From contig NZ_KB906253.1 in NCBI RefSeq assembly GCF_000381265.1, forward strand, positions 124,001 through 188,000: DNA of 64,000 bases, given 5' to 3'. Below are positions 8,758 through 16,954 of this stretch, in pieces (the stretch's first letter is position 1; every line of letters begins with the position of its first letter). Source of the stretch: Curvibacter lanceolatus ATCC 14669 (lineage in GTDB: Bacteria; Pseudomonadota; Gammaproteobacteria; Burkholderiales; Burkholderiaceae_C). The notes under the pieces were generated by a model. That model saw nothing but the letters and a program-made list of their open reading frames with translations, was not told the origin of the DNA and made no database searches. A program made the position numbers and the translations under genes.

Positions 8758-9009
8758 CTGTATTTCCGGCCGTAGCTCATGGGAAATGAGAGAGTTGTCC
8801 CTCATTCTTTTGGCACGGAAAGGCAGCGCGGCCGTCGAAGGCCAGCGTCATGATGGAAGGCCATTCCGACGGCGTACCCGGGTAGGTGGCACCCAATGGG
8901 GCGGCATCGCCTGGACCGGCTCATGCAGAGCAGTCGCTGCCACCTGGGATCCCTGCAAGCTCGCAGCTTCGCAGTTGGGCGGCGTTGTCAGGGGTGGGCA
9001 GCGGGTCGA

Positions 9010-9417
9010 TCAGGGCGCCGGAGCAGGCGCCGGCGTGGCCAGGGGCTGGCCTTTTTCCACCACATAGACGCCGACCAGCTTGGTCGCTGTCTGGCCGTGG
9101 TTGATGGCGTTGTGCACCACCCCGGCCGGGATCACAAAGGCCTCACCGGCCGCCACCTTGCGTGCGGGCTGGCCCGCCATCAGCAGGGTGGCTTCGCCCT
9201 CTTGCACATAGCTGATCTCATCGCCGGGGTGGGTGTGCCAGCCGGCGGCACTGCCCGGGCTCACCTCCACCCGGGCCACCACCGCCTCGCGGTTGGCGAC
9301 CGACACATCGGCCTTGGTGACCAGGGTGCGGGTCAGGCCTGAAGCCTGTGCCAGGCACAGCGGTGCGGCGACCAGGCAGGCCAGGCCGATGAAAGCGCGT
9401 TGAAGCCGTTGGGACAT
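9010..9417 (-). CDS. Secreted cupin-domain protein
   Basis: This 135-residue protein has a Sec signal (MSQRLQRAFIGLACLVAAPLCLAQA) and one cupin barrel. Metal-site motifs are visible: GWHTHPGDEISYVQEGEATLLMAG for motif 1 and a later His in IPAGVVHNAIN for motif 2. The tail is Ala-Pro rich. The ATG is complementary to 9415-9417; the open frame continues upstream but the signal peptide fixes this start. Function is unknown beyond likely metal binding in the periplasm. It sits close to mobR on the same strand, so co-transcription is possible. Confidence 0.85.
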   Translation of the reverse strand: MSQRLQRAFIGLACLVAAPLCLAQASGLTRTLVTKADVSVANREAVVARVEVSPGSAAGWHTHPGDEISYVQEGEATLLMAGQPARKVAAGEAFVIPAGVVHNAINHGQTATKLVGVYVVEKGQPLATPAPAPAP

Positions 9418-9496
9418 GAATGAAACCTCCTGTGTTGTGCAGCAGGCAGTATGGAAGTGCCGAGCCACAATGCACTCCGGGTTTTTGCCAGGGCCG

Positions 9497-9916
9497 TCAA
9501 GCCCGTACCGCCCGGCTTGCCAGGGCCAGAAACGCATTGCGTTCATCGTCAGTCAGGGGTCCGAGGATCTCGTTCTGCAGCTCCTGCACGATGGGCAGCA
9601 GCGTGGCGTGGATGCGCTCGCCCTCGGGGCTGAGCGACAGCTCGCGCGCTCGGCGGTCGCGCTCGCTGACGATGCGTTTGACCCAGCCCTTTTGCTCCAT
9701 CCGGTCGATCACGCCGCCGATGGTGGCGCGGTCGTAGGCAATCAGCTCGGCCACTGTGGCCTGGTCGGTGGCAGGGTGGGCCTGGATGGCGTCGAGCGCG
9801 GCAAATTGAACCGGTGTCAGGTCGAAGCCGGCGGCCTGGGTGCGTTGGGTGAACACCTGGGTCGATTGCTGGTGCAGGCGCCGTATCAGGTGGCCCGCCA
9901 TGTCGAGTGAGTTCAT
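9497..9916 (-). CDS. mobR: MarR-family repressor, MobR-like
   Basis: This 139-residue winged-helix regulator carries TPVQFAALDAIQAHPATDQATVAELIAYDRATIGGVIDRMEQKGWVKRIVSERDRRARELSLSPEG, the standard MarR core with the DRRARE wing. It is divergent from mobA across 129 nt that contain two related palindromes. In Comamonas testosteroni KH122-3s, MobR is a MarR-type regulator of the 3-hydroxybenzoate hydroxylase gene mobA and responds to 3-hydroxybenzoate; the gene order here matches that arrangement. The symbol rests on family plus context. Confidence 0.85.
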   Translation of the reverse strand: MNSLDMAGHLIRRLHQQSTQVFTQRTQAAGFDLTPVQFAALDAIQAHPATDQATVAELIAYDRATIGGVIDRMEQKGWVKRIVSERDRRARELSLSPEGERIHATLLPIVQELQNEILGPLTDDERNAFLALASRAVRA

Positions 9917-9941
9917 GCCTGCGCTCCGGGTGGTGTTTTTG

Positions 9942-9955
9942 ATAAGTGTACTTAT
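9942..9955. promoter_or_regulatory. MobR operator candidate 1
   Basis: ATAAGT-GT-ACTTAT is a perfect 6-bp inverted repeat of the size bound by MarR dimers. It lies 26 nt upstream of the mobR start and about 90 nt before mobA, in an unusually A/T-rich patch. Confidence 0.6.
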
Positions 9956-9972
9956 TTTATTGACAGCAATTA

Positions 9973-9986
9973 GTAAGCATAGTTAT
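9973..9986. promoter_or_regulatory. MobR operator candidate 2
   Basis: GTAAGCATAGTTAT matches candidate 1 at 10 of 14 positions, centred 31 bp away, which is about three helical turns. Two phased copies fit cooperative binding of MarR dimers over divergent promoters. Confidence 0.5.
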
Positions 9987-10045
9987 TATTTGCATACATA
10001 CCGCCAAACCCTGGACGGTATCCCCCCATCCCAAGGAGACAAGCC

Positions 10046-11956
10046 ATGCAGTTCTACAAAAACGGGTTCCGAGGCGGCAGCCCCGACATCAAGCAAGCCG
10101 CGCCAAACCGTCGCAACCGGGGCATCAACGAGCCCCTGCCTGAAAAAGTGGATGTGCTGATCGCTGGCACCGGGCCGGCCGGCCTGTGCCTGGCGGCTCA
10201 GCTGGCGCAGTTCCCCGAGATCGAGACGATGATCATCGAGCGCATGCCCACCAACATCATCAAGGGCAAGGCCGACGGCATCAACACGCGCACCATGGAG
10301 ATGTTCCAGGCCTTCGGCTTTGCCGACAAGGTCAAGCGCGAAACCTACTGGGTGAACCAGACCGCGTTCTGGATGCCCGACCCGGCCAACCCCGAGCACA
10401 TCAAGCGCGTGGGCCGGGTGCAGGACGTGGCCGATGACAGCTCGGAGATGCCCCACATCCTGATCAACCAGGCGCGCCTGCACGAGCTGTTCCTGGAGGT
10501 GATGAAGAACTCGCCCTCGCGCCTCGAGCCCGATTACAGCTGGGAGATCGTGGGCCTCACGGTCGACCCCGACACCGACGACCACCCGGTCACCGTCACC
10601 CTCAAGGATGCCAGCGGCGTGAACTGGGGCGCCACCCGCACCGTGCGCGCCAACTACGTGGTGGGCTGCGACGGCGCCCACTCGGCCGTGCGCAAGGCCA
10701 TCGGCGGTGTGCTGCATGGTGACGCCGCGCACCAGGCCTGGGGCGTGATGGACATCCTGGCCAACACCGATTTCCCCGATGTGCGCCAGAAGTGCCTGAT
10801 CTCGTCGGCCAGCGAAGGCAATGTGCTGATCCTGCCGCGCGAAGGCGGCTATGTGTTCCGCATGTACGTGGAGCTCGACAAGCTGCGCCCCGACGAGAAG
10901 GCCGCCAGCCGCAAGTTCACCCAGGACGACATGATTGCCGCGGCCAACCGCATCATCCGGCCCTATTCGATCGATGTGAAGGAGGTGGTCTGGTGGTCGA
11001 TCTATGACATCGGCCACAGCATCACCGACAAGTTCGACGACGTGCCCGAAGGCAGCGAGCGCAACCCCCGCGTGTTCACTGCGGGTGATGCCTGCCACAC
11101 CCACTCGCCCAAGGCGGGCCAGGGCATGAACGTGTCGATGCAGGACACCTTCAACCTCGGCTGGAAGCTGGTGCACGTGCTGCAGGGCCGGGCCGACGCC
11201 AGCCTGCTGCGCAGCTACTCCAAAGAGCGCCTGACCGAGGCCCGCCGCCTGGTCGAGACCGACCACGAGTGGGCTCGCATCATGTCGGCCCCCACCACCC
11301 AGGCTGAGCGCGACGGCACTGAAGAGCCGCGCATCATCCGCCAGTTCAAGCAGAACCTCGAGTTCACGGGCGGCACGGCCGTCAAATACGACGCCTCGAC
11401 CTTGATCGCATCCCCCAAGTACCAGGCCCTGGCGCGTGGCGAGGAAATCGGCCGCCGCTTCCATTCCGCACCCGTGGTGCGCCTGGCCGATGCCAAGCAG
11501 ATGCAGTTGGGCCATGTGGCCGAGGCCGACGCGCGCTGGCGCCTGTATGCCTTTGCCGGCCAGGCCGACAGCTCCGCACCCGGCTCGGCGATCCACCGGC
11601 TGGCCGACTGGCTGGAATCCGACCCGGCCTCGCCGGTGCGCCGGCACACCCGCCCGGGCGAAGACATCGATGCGGTGATCGACTTCCGGGCCGTCTTCCA
11701 GCAGACCTTCGAGCAATTGGCGTACGAGCACATGCCCTCGCTGCTCAAGCCCAAGACGGGTCGACTGGGCTTGCAGGACCACGAGAAGGTCTTCTGCGTG
11801 GACCACAAGGGCGCAGGCGATATTTTTGACATGCGACGCATCGACCGGGCCCGCGGCTGCATCGTGGTGGTCCGCCCTGACCAGTACATCGCCCACGTCC
11901 TGCCCCTGGATGCCTTTGACGAACTGGCGGCCTTCTTCGCCGGCATCCTGCGCTGA
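10046..11956 (+). CDS. mobA: 3-hydroxybenzoate 4-monooxygenase-type flavoprotein
   Basis: This 636-residue FAD-dependent aromatic hydroxylase is close in length to characterised MobA. It has the Rossmann motif DVLIAGTGPAGLCLAAQL, the NYVVGCDGAHSAVRKAIG block, the second FAD motif RVFTAGDACHTHSPKAGQGMN and a C-terminal thioredoxin-like domain (from about residue 480). Enzymes of this group turn 3-hydroxybenzoate into protocatechuate using NADPH and O2; phenol 2-monooxygenases are close relatives. AAGGAGAC precedes the ATG. It is divergent from a MarR gene as in the known mob locus, and a clear terminator follows. Confidence 0.87.
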   Translation: MQFYKNGFRGGSPDIKQAAPNRRNRGINEPLPEKVDVLIAGTGPAGLCLAAQLAQFPEIETMIIERMPTNIIKGKADGINTRTMEMFQAFGFADKVKRETYWVNQTAFWMPDPANPEHIKRVGRVQDVADDSSEMPHILINQARLHELFLEVMKNSPSRLEPDYSWEIVGLTVDPDTDDHPVTVTLKDASGVNWGATRTVRANYVVGCDGAHSAVRKAIGGVLHGDAAHQAWGVMDILANTDFPDVRQKCLISSASEGNVLILPREGGYVFRMYVELDKLRPDEKAASRKFTQDDMIAAANRIIRPYSIDVKEVVWWSIYDIGHSITDKFDDVPEGSERNPRVFTAGDACHTHSPKAGQGMNVSMQDTFNLGWKLVHVLQGRADASLLRSYSKERLTEARRLVETDHEWARIMSAPTTQAERDGTEEPRIIRQFKQNLEFTGGTAVKYDASTLIASPKYQALARGEEIGRRFHSAPVVRLADAKQMQLGHVAEADARWRLYAFAGQADSSAPGSAIHRLADWLESDPASPVRRHTRPGEDIDAVIDFRAVFQQTFEQLAYEHMPSLLKPKTGRLGLQDHEKVFCVDHKGAGDIFDMRRIDRARGCIVVVRPDQYIAHVLPLDAFDELAAFFAGILR

Positions 11957-11983
11957 GTGGCGGCCCTCGGGCCGCCATTTTTT
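11957..11983 (+). terminator. Rho-independent terminator of mobA
   Basis: GGCGGCCC-TC-GGGCCGCC is an 8-bp GC stem directly followed by ATTTTTT. It begins at the mobA stop and is one of the clearest intrinsic terminators in the window. Confidence 0.9.
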
Positions 11984-12153
11984 GCATAAGAAGCGTTGTA
12001 AATATTCGTTTTTCAACCCAGCCTGGGCACGAACAATGGCGCCACCATGACCCGTGTCAAGACAGGCTGAGCTGGCGTTGCTGAAGCTGCTCAGGCAGGC
12101 TGTTGCGCGCACCGGTCAGATCGGTCCCACGATTCTTTCCAGGAGTGCCAAAC

Positions 12154-13038
12154 ATGAGCCAGACCTTGCGGCTGCCCGATGGGGCGCTGGCCCAGGCTGC
12201 CCCCGCCCCGGGGGCACCCGTTGCGGGCGCCTTGCCCGGCGGGCAGGTGCGGCTGTTGCGGCTGTGGCAAAGGGCCGGGCGGGCGCTGCGCCCCTGGTTG
12301 CTGCCCTGGGCCGTGCCCCTGCTGCTGCTCTTGCTGTGGTGGGTGGCGGCCCGACAGGGTTGGATTGCTCCGCAGGTGCTGCCTTCGCCCGAGGATGTGG
12401 GCACCACCCTGGTTGACTTGGTGCGCAGCGGCGAGATGGCCGACAACCTGTGGATCAGCGCGCAGCGGGTGCTGTTCGGCTTTGGCGTGGGTGCCTCGGC
12501 CGGCTTGCTGCTGGGCGTGGGCATGGGCCTGTCGCCGCGCTTCAAAGACTATGTGTACCCCTTGTTCAAGGCCTTCAGCCAGGTGCCCGTGCTGGGCTGG
12601 CTGCCGTTGCTGATGTTGCTGGTCGGCATTGACGAGGCGCTGAAGATCATCCTCATCTCCAAGGCCGCACTGGTGCCGGTGGCGCTGAACACCGCCAAAG
12701 GCATCGAGAACGTGCCCAACCGCTATGTCGAGGTGGCACGGGTGTTCGGCTTCACGCGCTGGCAGCTGCTGTCGCGGGTGGTGTTTCCGGCCGCTGCGGC
12801 GCCGATCTGGAACGGCATCCGCTACGGGCTCACTCACGCCTGGCTGGCGTTGGTGGTGGTCGAGCTGCTGGCCTCGTCTGAAGGGCTGGGTTTCATGATC
12901 GTTTACGGCCGCCAGTTGTTTCAGCTGGATGTGGTGATGGCGGCGGTGATCGTGGTGGGCGCGGTGGGCTTTGCGCTTGACAAGCTGCTGGCCCTGGTCG
13001 AGCTGCGCCTGCTGCGCTGGCGCCGGGTTGGTTTTTGA
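12154..13038 (+). CDS. SsuC/TauC-type ABC permease 1
   Basis: This 294-residue inner-membrane permease follows an Ala/Pro-rich N-terminal tail (MSQTLRLPDGALAQAAPAP). It has about six membrane segments and the EAA loop typical of sulfonate/nitrate/taurine importers (AKGIENVPNRYVEVARVFGFTRWQLLSRVVFPAAAAPIWNGIRYGL). AGGAG lies 8 nt upstream of the ATG. It is the first gene of the sulfonate-like island and is followed closely by a second, distinct permease, so the transporter probably uses a heterodimer. Confidence 0.88.
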   Translation: MSQTLRLPDGALAQAAPAPGAPVAGALPGGQVRLLRLWQRAGRALRPWLLPWAVPLLLLLLWWVAARQGWIAPQVLPSPEDVGTTLVDLVRSGEMADNLWISAQRVLFGFGVGASAGLLLGVGMGLSPRFKDYVYPLFKAFSQVPVLGWLPLLMLLVGIDEALKIILISKAALVPVALNTAKGIENVPNRYVEVARVFGFTRWQLLSRVVFPAAAAPIWNGIRYGLTHAWLALVVVELLASSEGLGFMIVYGRQLFQLDVVMAAVIVVGAVGFALDKLLALVELRLLRWRRVGF

Positions 13039-13065
13039 TGCGTGCTTTTGATCCAGAGGCCTCCC

Positions 13066-13899
13066 ATGTCTGAACCCGTTTCCATTTCCGCCTCTTCGGG
13101 GCCCGCGCCCCGGCGCAGGCCGTCGTTTTCGTTGCCCCCGGCCCTGCGCGGCTGGGTGCTGCCCCTGCTGCTGTTGCTGCTGTGGTGGCTGGCGGTGTCG
13201 CTGGGCTGGTCCAAGTCGCCCTTGCTGGTGCCGGTCAGCCAGGTCTGGCACACCGCGGTCGAGCAGACCGTGAGCGGCGAGCTCTGGCGTGCCTTGCGCT
13301 CCAGCCTGTGGCGCGATCTGCTGGGTTTTGCCATCGGTGCCAGCGCGGGCCTGATCTTCGGCACCGTGCTGGGCCTGTCGCGCCTGTTCGAGAGCCTGCT
13401 GGGCCCGAGCTTTCACACGCTCAAGCAGATCTCGCTGTTTGCCTGGATCCCGCTGCTCTCGGTGTGGTTTGGGCTGGGCGATGCGGCCAAGGTGGCATTT
13501 CTGTCGCTGGCCGCGTTCTTCCCGGTGGTGCTCAACACTTTCGAGGGCATTCGCAGCGTGGCGCCCGAGTTGATCGAGGTGGGGCGGGTGTTTGAGTTTT
13601 CGCGCTGGCAGATGCTGCGCCGCGTGGTGCTGCCCTCGGCCCTGCCTTCGGTGTTTGCCGGCATCCACCTGGGCCTGATCTACGCCTGGCTGGCCACCCT
13701 GGGCGCCGAGTACCTGCTGGTGTCGGGCCAGGGCATCGGCAACACCCTGATCGATGGGCGCGAGCACTTCAAGATGGACCTGGTGCTGTTCGGCGTCATC
13801 GTGGTCGGCCTGGTGGGCTTTGCCCTGAACTGGCTGGCCAGCCAACTCGAGCACCGCCTGCTGGCCTGGCGCGGGCGCTCGGTGGCCCAGTACGAATAA
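13066..13899 (+). CDS. SsuC/TauC-type ABC permease 2
   Basis: This 277-residue permease is homologous to the preceding one, with an EAA-type loop ([46 protein letters not shown]). The start is ATG 13066 ([18 protein letters not shown]), leaving a 27-nt gap after permease 1. Tandem permeases are less common than a single SsuC in classical sulfonate systems. The ATPase follows after 58 nt. Confidence 0.88.
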   Translation: MSEPVSISASSGPAPRRRPSFSLPPALRGWVLPLLLLLLWWLAVSLGWSKSPLLVPVSQVWHTAVEQTVSGELWRALRSSLWRDLLGFAIGASAGLIFGTVLGLSRLFESLLGPSFHTLKQISLFAWIPLLSVWFGLGDAAKVAFLSLAAFFPVVLNTFEGIRSVAPELIEVGRVFEFSRWQMLRRVVLPSALPSVFAGIHLGLIYAWLATLGAEYLLVSGQGIGNTLIDGREHFKMDLVLFGVIVVGLVGFALNWLASQLEHRLLAWRGRSVAQYE

Positions 13900-13957
13900 G
13901 CCGCTTGTCACGCGCAGCACAACCCCTGTCGTTCTCACTTTCCCGGACCGATTCACC

Positions 13958-14785
13958 ATGGCACATGCAGGAACCCTGACGCTGCAAAACGTCAGCAAGC
14001 AATACGAGGTCAAGGGCGCTGCCCTGCCGGTGTTGCAAGACATCTCGCTTTCGATCACCCCAGGTGAGTTCGTCAGCATCGTGGGCGCCAGCGGCTGCGG
14101 CAAGTCCACGCTGCTGCGCCTGATCATCGGGTTGGAGGAGGGCTACCAGGGCCAGATCCTGCTCGACGGCCAGCGCATCAAGGGCACCAGCCTGAACCGC
14201 GGCATCGTGTTCCAGGAGCACCGGCTGTTCCCCTGGCTCAATGTGCGCGACAACATCGGTCTGGGCCTGCTCAACTCTGACCAGACCGAGGGCCAGAAGC
14301 GCATGGCCGTGAACGAGCACATCGAGCTGGTGGGCCTGAACGGCTTCGAGACCGCCTACCCGCACCAGCTCTCGGGCGGCATGTCGCAGCGCGTGGCGAT
14401 TGCGCGTGCCCTGGTCAACCGGCCCGACATCCTGCTGCTCGACGAACCCTTTGGCGCCCTCGACGCCCTCACGCGGGCCCACTTGCAGCAAGAGCTGCAC
14501 CGCATCTGGCAGCAGGAAGGCATCACCATGATCCTGGTGACGCACGATGTGGAAGAGGCCGTCTACCTGGGCGACAAGGTGGTGGTGATGGAGCCCCGCC
14601 CGGGCCGCATCCGCCAGGTGCTGCCGGTGCCCCTGCCGCACCCGCGCGACCGTGCCAGCTTTGCCTTCACCCAGGTGAAAGAGTCGGTGCTGCGCGAGTT
14701 CTTGGGCCACCCGGCTGCCGAGCTGATCGAGCCCCCGCTGCGCCAGGAAGCCCCTGCTGCCTCCCAATGGCAATTTGCCGTCTGA
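13958..14785 (+). CDS. SsuB/TauB-type ABC ATPase
   Basis: This 275-residue ATPase has Walker [11 protein letters not shown]-loop [11 protein letters not shown], signature [15 protein letters not shown], Walker [16 protein letters not shown] and switch His in [13 protein letters not shown]. The sequence [11 protein letters not shown] is typical of nitrate/sulfonate/taurine import ATPases. It energises the two upstream permeases. Its stop is only 4 nt before the soxC-like start, so transport and sulfite oxidation are translationally linked. Confidence 0.9.
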   Translation: MAHAGTLTLQNVSKQYEVKGAALPVLQDISLSITPGEFVSIVGASGCGKSTLLRLIIGLEEGYQGQILLDGQRIKGTSLNRGIVFQEHRLFPWLNVRDNIGLGLLNSDQTEGQKRMAVNEHIELVGLNGFETAYPHQLSGGMSQRVAIARALVNRPDILLLDEPFGALDALTRAHLQQELHRIWQQEGITMILVTHDVEEAVYLGDKVVVMEPRPGRIRQVLPVPLPHPRDRASFAFTQVKESVLREFLGHPAAELIEPPLRQEAPAASQWQFAV

Positions 14786-14789
14786 CGTC

Positions 14790-16103
14790 ATGCCGACTCC
14801 CCAAGACTCCCAAGCCCCCCAACTGGCGCCTGTTGCGGCCGCAGCGTCTGCCCCTCGCCGTGCCTTCTTCCGCCGCGCCACCGCCGCCCTGGGCGCCGTG
14901 GCCGCCACGCCCCTGCTGGCGCAGGCTCAGGTTCAGAACGCCGTGCCCGCCGAGGCCGCGCCGCTGGCGGTGCCCGACTGGAGCCGCCAGCCCGGCGAGC
15001 CCGTGCTGTGGCACCCCTATGGCCAGCCCTCCGAGCACGAGCGCCACGTGGTGCGGCGCAGCCGCGGCAACGCGCCTTTCCCGGGGGCGGCTTCGTCGAT
15101 GACGCCGCTGGCCGATCTGTTCGGCATCATCACCCCCACCGGGCTGGTGTTCGAGCGCCACCACGCCGGCATCCCGCAGATCGACCCGGACCAGCACCGC
15201 CTGGTGATCCATGGTCTGGCCAAGCGGCCCCGCGTGTTCACCATGGACGACCTGCTGCGCTTCCCCTCGGTGTCGCGCATCCACTTTCTGGAGTGCTCGG
15301 GCAACACCGGCACCGAGTGGCGCACCCCCACCTCGGCCAACGTTCAGTTGTCGCATGGCCTGTTGTCGTGCTGCGAGTGGACCGGCGTGCCGCTGTCGGT
15401 GCTGCTCGACGAGGTGGGCATCGCCCCCGAGGCGCGTTGGATCCTGGCCGAAGGCGCCGATGGCGCGGCCATGTCGCGCAGCATCCCGGTGCACAAGGCC
15501 TTTGAAGACGCCCTGGTGGTCTATGCCCAGAACGGTGAGCGCCTGCGACCCGAAAGCGGCTACCCGCTGCGCCTGTTCCTGCCCGGCTTCGAGGGCAACA
15601 TGAGCATCAAGTGGCTGCGCCGCCTGAAGATCGGCACCGAGCCCTTCCAGACCCGGGAGGAAACCTCCAAGTACACCGATTCGTTGCCCGACGGCACGGC
15701 GCGACAGTTCACCTTTCTGATGGAGGCCAAATCCGTCATCACCCGACCCTCACCGGGGCAGGTGCTGCGCCAGCGTGGCTTTCATGAAATCAGCGGCCTG
15801 GCCTGGAGCGGTCTGGGGCGCGTCAAGCGGGTCGATGTGTCGGTCGATGGCGGGCGCAGCTGGCGCGAGGCCCCCTTGCAGGGCCCCGTGCTGAACCGTG
15901 CCCTGACCCGCTTCAGCCTGGGCTGGCATTGGGACGGCTCACCCGCCGTGCTGCAAAGCCGGGTGATCGATGAGACCGGCTATGTTCAGCCCACCCGCGA
16001 GCAACTGATTGCGGCACGCGGCTTGAACTCGCTCTACCACTACAACGCCATCCAGAGTTGGCAGCTGTCAGCCGATGGGAGCCTGAAGAATGTCCATGCC
16101 TGA
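14790..16103 (+). CDS. soxC: SoxC-like molybdenum sulfite dehydrogenase subunit
   Basis: This 437-residue exported molybdopterin oxidoreductase has a Tat-like leader (RRAFFRRATAALGAVAATPLLAQA). The molybdopterin domain shows the Cys ligand in FLECSGNTGTEW, followed by SCCEWTGVPLSVLLDEVG and FLPGFEGNMSIKWLRRLKIG. The C-terminal dimerisation domain begins near residue 310 (SVITRPSPGQVL). ATG 14790 is preferred over a TTG at 14775. SoxC-type proteins oxidise sulfite or sulfane sulfur with a cytochrome partner; the next gene overlaps by 14 nt and encodes that partner. There is no soxXYZAB here, which argues for a stand-alone sulfite dehydrogenase. Confidence 0.85.
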   Translation: MPTPQDSQAPQLAPVAAAASAPRRAFFRRATAALGAVAATPLLAQAQVQNAVPAEAAPLAVPDWSRQPGEPVLWHPYGQPSEHERHVVRRSRGNAPFPGAASSMTPLADLFGIITPTGLVFERHHAGIPQIDPDQHRLVIHGLAKRPRVFTMDDLLRFPSVSRIHFLECSGNTGTEWRTPTSANVQLSHGLLSCCEWTGVPLSVLLDEVGIAPEARWILAEGADGAAMSRSIPVHKAFEDALVVYAQNGERLRPESGYPLRLFLPGFEGNMSIKWLRRLKIGTEPFQTREETSKYTDSLPDGTARQFTFLMEAKSVITRPSPGQVLRQRGFHEISGLAWSGLGRVKRVDVSVDGGRSWREAPLQGPVLNRALTRFSLGWHWDGSPAVLQSRVIDETGYVQPTREQLIAARGLNSLYHYNAIQSWQLSADGSLKNVHA

Positions 16104-16722
16104 AGCCCAAAGCCCGCGCCGAAACCTGTTGTCCGCATACCCCTGCCTGCGCGCCTGGGCCTTGCCGTTTGGCTTGGCCCTGGGCGGTTTGCCCCTGGCG
16201 GTCCAGGCCCAAACCAGCCCAGGCGCTGCGCCTTACGGCTTTGGCCGTGCAGCCACCCCGGCGGCCATCGCCGCCTGGGACATCGACATCGATGCCCAAG
16301 GCCGCGGCCTGCCGCGTGGCCAGGGCAGTGTGGCCGAGGGCGCCCGCCTGTACGCCGAGAAATGCGCCGCCTGCCATGGCGAGCGCGGCCAGGGCAAACC
16401 GGCCGACGCCCTGGTGGGTGGCAATGTGCCGCTGGGGGAGCAAAAAAGCACGCCGCTCAAGACCGTGGGCAACTTCTGGCCGTATGCCACCACCTTGTTC
16501 GATTTCATTCGCCGGGCCATGCCCTACAACGCGCCGCAAAGCCTGCCGCCTGACGAGGTGTATGCGCTGACGGCCTGGGTGCTGCATGCCAATGGCGTGC
16601 TGCCCGCCGATGCGGTGCTGGATGCACCACGCCTGAGCGCCCTGAAAATGCCCAACCAGGCGGGCTTTGTCAGCGACGCCCGGCCCGATGTCAGCAACTG
16701 GGCCTGCCGCACCTGTCGCTGA
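16090..16722 (+). CDS. soxD: SoxD-like monohaem cytochrome c
   Basis: This 210-residue exported protein has a hydrophobic leader ending near QAQTSPG and one haem-binding CAACH (about residue 95) in ARLYAEKCAACHGERGQGKP. A Met ligand candidate lies in FIRRAMPYNAPQSL. The sequence YGFGRAATPAAIAAWDIDIDAQGRGLPRGQGS is the N-terminal signature of SoxD. Classical SoxD has two haems and is much longer; this is the short single-haem form. It overlaps soxC by 14 nt and should accept electrons from it. The sequence ends CRTCR, a second Cys pair without the His of a haem site. Confidence 0.85.
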   Translation: MSMPEAQSPRRNLLSAYPCLRAWALPFGLALGGLPLAVQAQTSPGAAPYGFGRAATPAAIAAWDIDIDAQGRGLPRGQGSVAEGARLYAEKCAACHGERGQGKPADALVGGNVPLGEQKSTPLKTVGNFWPYATTLFDFIRRAMPYNAPQSLPPDEVYALTAWVLHANGVLPADAVLDAPRLSALKMPNQAGFVSDARPDVSNWACRTCR

Positions 16723-16745
16723 ATGCCGACCAGGCGCCCGCATAG

Positions 16746-16764
16746 AGCCGGCATCGAGCCGGCT
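16746..16764 (+). terminator. Stem-loop after soxD
   Basis: AGCCGGC-ATCGA-GCCGGCT has perfect 7-bp arms and lies 24 nt after the soxD stop, followed by a poor T-tract (CCCTTTCTTT). It may attenuate rather than stop transcription before the binding-protein gene, which has its own ~230-nt leader. Confidence 0.45.
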
Positions 16765-16954
16765 TAGCGCCCTTTCTTTGCCCCCCTCAACGCCCCGCAG
16801 ACTCTGGTCCCGGGGCTTTCGGCCTTGGGTTGCGCCTGCGCGATCGGTCCGCACTTCGTCATATCCAAATCTGAAAACCTGCGTTCACGGGCCGCAGGTG
16901 GCGTCTTACCTTTGAAGGCAGAACACCCACATTCGCCAAAAAAGGATCGCACCC

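Noticed and set aside
9986-12112. A 708-codon minus-strand frame
   Set aside because: It is antisense to mobA, which has full FAD motifs, an SD sequence and a terminator on the other strand.
14775-14789. TTG start five codons upstream of soxC
   Set aside because: It would overlap the ATPase stop. The ATG at 14790 is 4 nt after that stop and leads properly into the Tat-like leader.
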